DNA of 11,491 nucleotides from Actinomycetes bacterium (GTDB taxonomy: Bacteria > Actinomycetota > Acidimicrobiia > Acidimicrobiales > RAAP-2), in the NCBI GenBank assembly GCA_021801615.1, contig JAJYXS010000223.1, positions 1 through 11,491 on the forward strand, read 5' to 3'. A model generated the notes under the pieces. The model did not search any database and was not told where the DNA came from. It saw only the letters and a program-made list of their open reading frames with translations. Positions within the stretch are counted from its first letter, which is position 1. Every line of letters begins with the position of its first letter. Both the position numbers and the translations under genes were made by a program. This document shows, piece by piece, positions 6,572-11,491 of this stretch.

Positions 6572-7167
6572 GTCCTGGGGGGACGGTGGCCGTTCGTGCG
6601 CGGGCAGTCGTGGCCGGCGGGGTCGAGGGGGAAGCCGCAGAGCGGGCAGGGCGGCCGGCCTGCCTGCACGAGGCTCGTCGCGCGCACGGCGAACGCCGCG
6701 GCCTGCTCCCTCGTGATCGCGATCCGCGCCACGGCGCCACCGTCGTCCGCCTCCTCCACGATCACGACGAGGCGGTCCGCGTCCTCGTCGTAGGAGACCC
6801 CGATGGTGCCCACCACCCAGTCGGGCTCGACGTCGACGTCGAAGTCGAGGTCCTGGGGAAGATGCCCCGGACGCCCCAGCTGGCGCACGACACGAGCGAG
6901 GTAGGTGGCGAGCACCGCGACCTGCTGCTTTTCGACCTTCACGGTCGCCTGCAGCGGGCCCTCGGAGAAGTGCAGGAGGAACAGGCGCTCTCCGACCGGG
7001 CCGCTCGTCCCGACCGTGAAGACGTCGGGCGCGTCCAGGTCCATGGTGTCGCCGTCCCTGTCGCCGTCCGTGTCGCCGGGCTCGTCGCGAGCGTCGCGCT
7101 CGTGTGGCTCGTCGCGCTCGTCGCGCTCGTCGCGCTCGTGTGGCTCGTCGCCTTCGGCGTCGCTCAC
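6568..7167 (-). CDS. DUF3090 family zinc-ribbon protein
   Basis: A 199-residue protein of unknown function. The conserved part runs from DVFTVGTSGPVGERLFLL (48-65) through VEKQQVAVLATYL (78-90) to a C-terminal CPLCGFPLDPAGHDCPRTNG, where Cys174, Cys177, Cys188 and perhaps His186 would bind zinc. Residues 4-41 are an acidic, Arg-rich low-complexity stretch (ERD/EPH triplets) not expected in the family. GTG 7167 overlaps the stop of the upstream phosphatase (GTGA) and is preferred. An in-frame ATG at 7044 would remove the repeat and start at the conserved domain, so it remains a real alternative. Flanked by 4-bp overlaps on both sides, it is the middle gene of the operon. It may be an accessory or substrate protein for the kinase-like/phosphatase pair, which is inference from context. 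Confidence 0.85.
   Translation of the reverse strand: MSDAEGDEPHERDERDERDEPHERDARDEPGDTDGDRDGDTMDLDAPDVFTVGTSGPVGERLFLLHFSEGPLQATVKVEKQQVAVLATYLARVVRQLGRPGHLPQDLDFDVDVEPDWVVGTIGVSYDEDADRLVVIVEEADDGGAVARIAITREQAAAFAVRATSLVQAGRPPCPLCGFPLDPAGHDCPRTNGHRPPRT
7093..7146 (-). repeat. six tandem 9-bp units inside the DUF3090 gene
   Basis: Two 9-bp variants alternate on the minus strand: GAGCGCGAC (Glu-Arg-Asp) and GAGCCACAC (Glu-Pro-His), in the order EPH, ERD x3, EPH, ERD. The array keeps the frame and forms the charged N-terminus of the DUF3090 protein. If translation starts at ATG 7044 it would instead be an untranslated spacer. Confidence 0.9.
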
Positions 7168-7793
7168 GAGCGCACCAGCCCCTCGGCGGAGGCGTTCACG
7201 CAGACGACGCGCGGGCCGTCGGGCGCGTACTGCACGGCCGAGACCGAGGCGGTCGAGACCACGAGGCGCTGGAAGAGGTCGAGCGGGATGCCCGCAGCGG
7301 TCGAGACCAACGCGCGGATGGGGTCCGCATGCGACACCGCCACGATCGTCTGGCCGGGGTGCATACGCACCAGGCGGGCGACCGTCTCGGTCGTCCGGGC
7401 GACGAGCTGGGCGAAGGACTCCCCGCCGGGGAACGCGAACCCCGACGGCCACCGCTGGACCGCGCCCCACTCGTGGCGGCGGCGAGCCCGGGCGAGCGAC
7501 GTCCCCGTCCAGTCGCCGATGTCCAGCTCGACGAGGCCGCGCTCGGTGCGGACGCGCACACCCAGCGCACGCGCGATGGGCGCGGCCGTCTCCCTCGCAC
7601 GCTCCAGCGGCGACGCGTAGACCGCGACCGGCTGCGGGTCGAGCGCGGCGATCCCCGAGGCGACACGGTCGGCCTGCGCGCGGCCGGTCTCTGACAGGCG
7701 CAACCCCGGGGCTCGTCCCGGGAGGAGCTTGCCGGTCGTCGGCGTCATGCCGTGGCGCACCAGCAGCACGGTCGTCGGCTCGGGAAGCGACAC
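7164..7793 (-). CDS. histidine phosphatase, MSMEG_4193 family
   Basis: A 209-residue member of the histidine phosphatase (phosphoglycerate-mutase-like) superfamily. RHG at 13-15 gives the phospho-accepting His14; Arg13 and Arg65 (SPLERARETA) would hold phosphate; Glu89 (VELDIGDWTG) is the likely proton donor; and SHAD (154-157) gives the second histidine, His155. These are all catalytic elements, so the enzyme should be active as a phosphatase. The substrate is unknown; mutase activity is unlikely for this subgroup. GTG 7793 has no Shine-Dalgarno but follows a -10-like TACGAT by 8 bases, suggesting a leaderless mRNA. It is the first gene of the operon with DUF3090 and the SCO1664-type gene. 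Confidence 0.9.
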   Translation of the reverse strand: MSLPEPTTVLLVRHGMTPTTGKLLPGRAPGLRLSETGRAQADRVASGIAALDPQPVAVYASPLERARETAAPIARALGVRVRTERGLVELDIGDWTGTSLARARRRHEWGAVQRWPSGFAFPGGESFAQLVARTTETVARLVRMHPGQTIVAVSHADPIRALVSTAAGIPLDLFQRLVVSTASVSAVQYAPDGPRVVCVNASAEGLVRS

Positions 7794-7801
7794 GAACGAT
7801 G

Positions 7802-7811
7802 ATCGTATGCT
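7802..7811. promoter_or_regulatory. overlapping divergent -10 elements (bidirectional promoter)
   Basis: Minus-strand TACGAT (plus 7802-7807) and plus-strand TATGCT (7806-7811) share the TA at 7806-7807. Each fits the TAnnnT actinobacterial -10 pattern, and each is followed by exactly 8 bases and then a GTG start (7793 minus, 7820 plus). This symmetry, plus the lack of Shine-Dalgarno sites, suggests one bidirectional promoter making two leaderless or near-leaderless mRNAs. No good -35 is seen on either side. Confidence 0.5.
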
Positions 7812-7825
7812 CCACGACCGTGGAG
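7810..7825. promoter_or_regulatory. 7-2-7 inverted repeat at the glycosylase start
   Basis: CTCCACG-AC-CGTGGAG is a perfect inverted repeat spanning the end of the plus -10, the predicted start point and the GTG at 7820. It could be an operator for a dimeric repressor, or a small hairpin sequestering the start codon if transcription begins upstream. Confidence 0.45.
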
Positions 7826-8506
7826 CCCGATCGGCTCGGCACGCTCTCGGAGGCGATCGTCACCTGCCGGCGCTGCCCGAGGCTTGTCGCGTGGCGCGAA
7901 GAGGTCCCCCCACGCGCCGCGTTCCGTGCCGAGACCTACTGGCGCAGGCCGGTGCCGGGGTTCGGCGATCCCGACGCGGTGGTCGTCGTGGTGGGGCTCG
8001 CGCCCGGCGCGCACGGGGCCAACCGCACGGGGCGGATGTTCACCGGCGACCGGTCGGGGGACTGGCTGTTCCGCTCGATGTGGCGGGCAGGGTTCGCCAG
8101 CAGGCCGGAGAGCCGGGCCGCCGACGACGGCCTCGAGCTCGCCGGCGCGTGGGTGACCGCGTCGGTGCGCTGCGCGCCCCCGGCCAACAAGCCCGCGCCC
8201 GAGGAGCGGGCCGCCTGCCTGCCGTACCTGCGCACCGAGCTCGCCTTGCTTCGGCGCGCGCGGGTGATCGTCGCCCTCGGCCGGCTCGCCTGCGACTCGG
8301 TCGCCTCCGTCTACGGGCTGTCCCCGAGGCCGCGTTTCGCGCACCTGGCGGAGCACGAGCTCCCGCAGCAACGCACGCTCCTGTGCTCGTACCACCCGAG
8401 CCAGCAGAACACCTTCACCGGCCGGCTCACCGAGGGGATGCTCGACGCGGTGTTCGAGCGTGCAGGTGCGCTCGCCGCGCTCGCACAGGGAGGTCAGGCG
8501 GGCTGA
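7820..8506 (+). CDS. udgB: family 5 uracil-DNA glycosylase (UdgB type)
   Basis: A 228-residue base-excision repair enzyme that removes uracil, and often other deaminated bases, from DNA. Motif A is GLAPGAHGANRTGRMFTGD (59-77), the family-5 form lacking the catalytic Asp/Asn of other families. Motif B is SYHPSQQNTFTGRLT (190-204). Four cysteines for the [4Fe-4S] cluster are Cys16 and Cys19 (CRRCPRLVAW), Cys118 (VRCAPPANKP) and Cys133. The sequence closely resembles the Thermus UDGb pattern as I know it. GTG 7820 gives an N-terminus of the right length before CRRC and follows the -10 by 8 bases. ATG 7799 would add seven residues but leave only 5 bp to the divergent start; it cannot be excluded. 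The 3' end overlaps the convergent FrhB-like gene by 13 bp. Confidence 0.92.
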   Translation: MEPDRLGTLSEAIVTCRRCPRLVAWREEVPPRAAFRAETYWRRPVPGFGDPDAVVVVVGLAPGAHGANRTGRMFTGDRSGDWLFRSMWRAGFASRPESRAADDGLELAGAWVTASVRCAPPANKPAPEERAACLPYLRTELALLRRARVIVALGRLACDSVASVYGLSPRPRFAHLAEHELPQQRTLLCSYHPSQQNTFTGRLTEGMLDAVFERAGALAALAQGGQAG

Positions 8507-9621
8507 GGCGCAGGGAGCCGGCGCGGGGTCGGCACCGCGGTCGCGGGCCACCGCCTGCGGCTCAGCGTGCTCAGCTTGCGCATGAGCGCGATGGCCCCAG
8601 GGTCGTCGTCGCCCGGTCGCACCTCCACGGCGCCGTCGGCGACCATCGAGGTGAAAAGCTCCTTGCCGCGCGGGGTGCGGACCACCGTGAGCGTCCAGTC
8701 GTCGAACGCCCCGATCCCCCCCGTCGAGACGTCCGCGTGCTCCGCGGCGAAGTCCGGGCAGGAGGTGCAGCCATCGCGGGTCCAGCCGTGCGCCTCTTTC
8801 AGCGGCACCTCGTGGTACCCGCCGTCGCGCGTCCAGACCTGGAAGACGCCCTTGATGTTCATCTTCGAGATGTCCTCGCGCCGCAGCCCGTAGCGCGCCT
8901 CGAAGAGCTCGGGGAAGATCGCGTCGTCGAAGGTCTTGGAGCACATGAGGCCGATCGACAGGGCGAAGCGCCGAGCGACCTTCCCGGCCTTGCGCGCGGC
9001 CATCACCGCCGGCGCGGACGCCTGGCAGCCCATGCCGACGAGCGCGATCCGTTCGGCACCGGCCTCGACGGCGCTCGCGTAGGCGAGGGGGTTCGCCGAG
9101 TACGTGTAGCGGGAGCCTGCCGTGGCGAGGACGCCGGCGCGGTCGCTGACGACGGTGGGGACGGCCTTCCAGGACGTCCCGTCTCCTTCGAGCACCGAGA
9201 CCAGCGCCGCGTCGATGACGTCGTGCTCGAGCCCCCACACGAGGATCGCCGAGACGAGCCCGCCGTCCTGGCCGGCCTCGTGGAGCGCGGGGTCGGTGGC
9301 CCGGGCGAGCAGCACCTGCTCGGCGATGCCCGCGACCTCGCTGTCGGCGCGGGGCCTGCCGAACAAGTGGTGGTCGATCTCGGGCTCCCAGTCCCGAAAG
9401 CGCGGGCACGCCCTGGTGCACAGCGTGCAGCCGCGCTCTCCGTGGGTGCAGTTGCCGGGCCCGCCTGTGGCCTCCACGTGGAAGGGCTTGTAGGTCGTCT
9501 CGTGGTCGTAGCCGAGCACGTCGTAGGGGCAGGCGACGACGCACGCCGAGCATCCCGTGCAGAGCCCGGAGGTCACGACCTCCTCGAAGAGGTGGGCCCA
9601 ATGGGGCTTCTCCGGCGGCAC
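8494..9621 (-). CDS. FrhB/FdhB-family iron-sulfur flavoprotein (F420-linked oxidoreductase)
   Basis: A 375-residue cytoplasmic protein of the coenzyme F420 hydrogenase/dehydrogenase beta-subunit family, which uses FAD and iron-sulfur clusters to move electrons to or from F420 or other partners. Two 4Fe-4S ferredoxin-like motifs are at the N-terminus: CTGCSACVVACP (Cys21, 24, 27, 31) and a second set, Cys58, Cys65, Cys68, Cys72 (CTLCTRACP). The body shows GQDGGLVSA (117-125), YTYSANP (172-178), VGMGCQASA (195-203), MCSKTFD (226-232), NIKGVF and CTSCPDFAAEHADVSTGGIG (285-304), all characteristic of FrhB. There are no adjacent hydrogenase or formate dehydrogenase subunits, so it acts alone or with a distant partner. 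GTG 9621 follows a -10-like TATGGT by 6 bases, suggesting a leaderless mRNA. The 3' end overlaps the glycosylase gene. Confidence 0.88.
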   Translation of the reverse strand: MPPEKPHWAHLFEEVVTSGLCTGCSACVVACPYDVLGYDHETTYKPFHVEATGGPGNCTHGERGCTLCTRACPRFRDWEPEIDHHLFGRPRADSEVAGIAEQVLLARATDPALHEAGQDGGLVSAILVWGLEHDVIDAALVSVLEGDGTSWKAVPTVVSDRAGVLATAGSRYTYSANPLAYASAVEAGAERIALVGMGCQASAPAVMAARKAGKVARRFALSIGLMCSKTFDDAIFPELFEARYGLRREDISKMNIKGVFQVWTRDGGYHEVPLKEAHGWTRDGCTSCPDFAAEHADVSTGGIGAFDDWTLTVVRTPRGKELFTSMVADGAVEVRPGDDDPGAIALMRKLSTLSRRRWPATAVPTPRRLPAPQPA

Positions 9622-9627
9622 GCACGT

Positions 9628-9633
9628 ACCATA
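9628..9633 (-). promoter_or_regulatory. -10 element for leaderless FrhB-like gene
   Basis: TATGGT on the minus strand ends 6 bases before GTG 9621, so a start at +1 would coincide with the first base of the start codon. There is no Shine-Dalgarno in between and no clear -35. A GGCC-TTCG-GGCC inverted repeat lies immediately upstream. Confidence 0.45.
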
Positions 9634-9703
9634 GGCCCGAAGGCCCCGTGACAGGGACCGGAGCCGACCGGCGTCTTCGCCGCCCGAGGAGATCCGGACG
9701 CGA

Positions 9704-10168
9704 TCAGCTCTGGAGCGCTTCGAGCACCTTGGCGGCATGCCCGTCGGCTCTCACGTTGTACCAGGCATGGGCGACCTTTCCCTGCCCGTCCACGATGAAC
9801 GTCGAGCGGATGGTGCCGACGGTCTTCTTGCCGTACATCGTCTTCTCGCCCCATGCGCCGTACGCCTCCATCACGCGATGGTCGGGGTCCGACAAGAGGG
9901 GGAATTCGAGGCCGTACTTCTCGCGGAACTTCACGTGCTTCGCCGCGCCGTCCGGCGAGATGCCCACCACCTTCGCGCCGGAGCGCTGGAAGGCGGACAG
10001 GTTCTCGTTGAACTGGCAGGCTTCTTTCGTGCATCCGGGCGTGTCGTCTGCCGGGTAGAAGTAGACGACCACCGCCGAGCCGGCGAAGTCGCGCAGCGAG
10101 ACCGGCTTCCCGTCCTGGTCGGGGAGCGTGAACGCCGGTGCTCTGTCACCGACTGAAAGGCGCGCCAT
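9704..10168 (-). CDS. bcp: Bcp-type thioredoxin-dependent peroxiredoxin
   Basis: A 154-residue PrxQ/Bcp peroxiredoxin that reduces hydrogen peroxide and organic hydroperoxides with thioredoxin as electron donor, in the cytoplasm. VGDRAPAFTLPDQDG (6-20) opens the thioredoxin fold. The active site YPADDTPGCTKEACQF contains the peroxidatic Cys46 and the resolving Cys51 in the C-x4-C arrangement of E. coli Bcp. VVGISPDG, FPLLSDPDH and RSTFIVDGQGKV complete the family pattern and the length is normal. ATG 10168 starts the family domain; the frame stays open for another 80 codons upstream, but that part has no domain character and overlaps the helicase leader. No strong Shine-Dalgarno is seen. The FrhB-like gene starts 82 bp downstream on the same strand. 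Confidence 0.95.
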   Translation of the reverse strand: MARLSVGDRAPAFTLPDQDGKPVSLRDFAGSAVVVYFYPADDTPGCTKEACQFNENLSAFQRSGAKVVGISPDGAAKHVKFREKYGLEFPLLSDPDHRVMEAYGAWGEKTMYGKKTVGTIRSTFIVDGQGKVAHAWYNVRADGHAAKVLEALQS

Positions 10169-10236
10169 GCGAGCCAGCTTCGCACATCTGGCGCGCTGCG
10201 CGCGAGCCAATGCGCTGATCGGAGCCGTCAACCTGG

Positions 10237-10242
10237 TAGATT
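10237..10242 (+). promoter_or_regulatory. possible -10 of the helicase gene
   Basis: TAGATT fits the TAnnnT -10 pattern and would start transcription near 10249, just at the first leader stem. No good -35 is visible at 16-18 bases. A leader of about 90 bases would result. Confidence 0.35.
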
Positions 10243-10248
10243 GCAGAG

Positions 10249-10319
10249 GACGACACGGGATCGCGGCGACGTGGTCGGGTCGTCTGGGCCCTTTCCATGT
10301 GTCGGATGGCGCCGGGCCC
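10249..10319 (+). promoter_or_regulatory. two adjacent stem-loops in the helicase leader
   Basis: The first stem pairs GACGAC (10249-10254) with GTCGTC (10279-10284). The second pairs GGGCCC (10286-10291) with GGGCCC (10314-10319) and inner CCAT (10295-10298) with ATGG (10306-10309). They abut at 10285 and end 21 bases before the helicase ATG. Such a structured leader could let the helicase control its own mRNA. Neither stem is followed by a T run, so they are not called terminators. Confidence 0.45.
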
Positions 10320-10340
10320 CGCCACCGTGAGAGAGAAGGA

Positions 10341-11491
10341 ATGACGAGCGAGACGCACGAGACCGTGAGGACCTTCGAGTCCCTCGGTGTCGCCGATCCC
10401 TTGGTCAAGGAGCTGGCCGATCAGGGGATCACCACACCCTTCCCCATCCAGGCGCTGACGATCGCAGACGGGCTCGCCGGGAGGGACGTCTGCGGGAAGG
10501 CGAAGACCGGCTCGGGAAAGACGCTCGCCTTCGGGCTGCCCCTGCTGCAGCGGACCGCAGCGACGCTCGGCGCCTCCGAGCGCCGGGAGCGTGGTACGAA
10601 GAGGCCCGTCAGCCCGCGAGCGCTGGTGCTGCTCCCGACGCGCGAGCTGGCCATCCAGGTGCACGACGTGCTGAAGCCGCTGGCCAAGACGGTCGGCCTG
10701 CGGGTGGTCGCCGTCTACGGGGGAGCGGACATCGACAGGCAGGTCGCGAAGCTGCGCAAGGGCGTCGACGTGGTCATCGCGACCCCCGGTCGGCTGATCG
10801 ACATGGGGTACCGCGGCGAGCTCTCGGTCGCCGACGTCGAGACCCTCGTCCTCGACGAGGCCGACCGCATGGCCGACATGGGCTTCATGCCCCAGGTGGA
10901 GTGGGTGCTCAGGCAGCTTCAGCGGCCGCACCAGACGCTGCTCTTCTCGGCGACCCTCGACGGCGCGGTGGACCGGCTGGTCCGCCGCTACCTCCGGGAC
11001 CCTGTGCACCACGAGGTGGCGTCGAGCACCCAGACCGTCTCGGCCATGGTCCATCGCTTCCTGCAGGTCCACCAGATGGACAAGGTCCGCGTCGCAGCCG
11101 CGATCGCCGACGCGAACGACAAGACTCTCGTCTTCGTGCGCACGAAGCGCGGCGCGGACCGCCTCGTCGGCCAGCTCTTGGCCGAAGGCGTGCGCGCGGC
11201 CGCCATCCACGGCGACCTGCGCCAGGCGAACCGCGAGAAGGCGCTCGCGGATTTCTCCTCGGGCAAGCTCCCGGTCCTGGTCGCGACCGACGTCGCGGCA
11301 CGTGGGCTCCACATCGAGGGAGTCGACGTCGTGGTGCACTACGACCCGCCCGAGGACCACAAGGCATACCTGCACCGCTCCGGTCGCACCGCTCGTGCCG
11401 GCTCCACGGGCGTCGTCGTCACCCTCGTGCTGTGGAACCAGGTCGTCGAAGCGGAGGTCATCCAGCGCAGGCTCGGGTTGCACGTCCCGAT
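10341..11491 (+). CDS. DEAD-box ATP-dependent RNA helicase (3' truncated by window edge)
   Basis: The first 383 codons of a DEAD-box helicase that remodels RNA or ribonucleoproteins, running off the right edge with no stop. Motifs in order: Q motif around Phe12 and PFPIQ (33-37); Walker A AKTGSGKT (54-61); PTRELA (99-104); TPGR (148-151); DEAD (172-175); SAT (203-205); FVRTKRGADRL (265-275); ATDVAARGLHI (315-325); HRSGRTARAG (345-354). The two RecA-like domains are complete; any basic C-terminal tail lies beyond the window. It is most like the RhlE/CsdA-type bacterial helicases, but a subfamily cannot be fixed without the tail. The motif I alanine-lysine pair (AKT) replaces the common AQT. 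ATG 10341 directly follows GAGAAGGA, a Shine-Dalgarno closer than ideal. Confidence 0.95.
   Translation, partial: MTSETHETVRTFESLGVADPLVKELADQGITTPFPIQALTIADGLAGRDVCGKAKTGSGKTLAFGLPLLQRTAATLGASERRERGTKRPVSPRALVLLPTRELAIQVHDVLKPLAKTVGLRVVAVYGGADIDRQVAKLRKGVDVVIATPGRLIDMGYRGELSVADVETLVLDEADRMADMGFMPQVEWVLRQLQRPHQTLLFSATLDGAVDRLVRRYLRDPVHHEVASSTQTVSAMVHRFLQVHQMDKVRVAAAIADANDKTLVFVRTKRGADRLVGQLLAEGVRAAAIHGDLRQANREKALADFSSGKLPVLVATDVAARGLHIEGVDVVVHYDPPEDHKAYLHRSGRTARAGSTGVVVTLVLWNQVVEAEVIQRRLGLHVP

Noticed and set aside
7036..7167. Plus-strand reading with a hydrophobic VALVWLVALVALV-type stretch, like a membrane helix
   Set aside because: It is the antisense of the ERD/EPH repeat in the DUF3090 gene. 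The hydrophobicity is a by-product of the 9-bp repeat, and there is no start or ribosome site.
9669..9682. CGGCG-TCTT-CGCCG hairpin downstream of the peroxiredoxin gene as a terminator
   Set aside because: The stem has only 5 bp and no T run follows on either strand.
9705..10408. Peroxiredoxin with an 80-residue N-terminal extension
   Set aside because: The extension has no domain character, overlaps the helicase leader and start, and the family begins at the methionine at 10168.
10146..11483. Long open frame on the minus strand opposite the helicase
   Set aside because: The plus strand encodes all DEAD-box motifs in order. The antisense product is His/Asp/Arg-rich without any recognisable domain, typical of a high-GC shadow frame.

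Overview
The window is a high-GC, gene-dense stretch of an actinobacterial chromosome. A WhiB-family protein, a PdtaS-type histidine kinase, an actinobacterial kinase-like/DUF3090/phosphatase trio, frequent GTG starts and several apparently leaderless genes all point that way. A stand-alone FrhB-type F420-linked oxidoreductase and the gene mix would fit Acidimicrobiia or a related deep-branching class, but that is inference. I see no rRNA, tRNA, CRISPR array, insertion sequence or prophage gene. This looks like conserved core genome, and I find no clear island.

Layout. Bases 1-298 hold no gene I can support, but carry a DosR-like palindrome. A PHP-domain phosphoesterase (299-1294) overlaps by 4 bp the start of a PdtaS-like sensor kinase (1291-2781). 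Convergent to it is whiB1 (2849-3187, minus), the same kinase/whiB1 arrangement as in Mycobacterium tuberculosis. The 114-bp divergent region between whiB1 and a glycerophosphodiester phosphodiesterase (GDPD) gene holds a perfect TGTGA-N6-TCACA CRP-type site and overlapping -10 elements. GDPD is followed by etfB and etfA (4114-5860), which end tail to tail with a minus-strand operon.

That minus-strand operon (7793 down to 5870) has three genes joined by 4-bp overlaps: a histidine phosphatase of the MSMEG_4193 type, a DUF3090 zinc-ribbon protein and an SCO1664-type PI3/4-kinase-like protein. It is the best candidate here for an undescribed system: a kinase-like protein, a phosphatase and a small metal-binding protein that travel together in Actinobacteria without an assigned substrate. 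Its promoter appears to be shared with a divergent family-5 uracil-DNA glycosylase gene (7820-8506) through two -10 hexamers overlapping by 2 bp.

The glycosylase gene overlaps by 13 bp, tail to tail, an FrhB/FdhB-family iron-sulfur flavoprotein gene (8494-9621, minus). Upstream lies a Bcp-type peroxiredoxin (9704-10168, minus). Divergent from that is a DEAD-box RNA helicase with a structured leader (10341 to the right edge, truncated).

Themes: redox and iron-sulfur chemistry (WhiB1, ETF, FrhB-like protein, Fe-S glycosylase, peroxiredoxin) and signalling (PdtaS, CRP site, DosR-like box). Functional links between blocks are inferred from proximity only.
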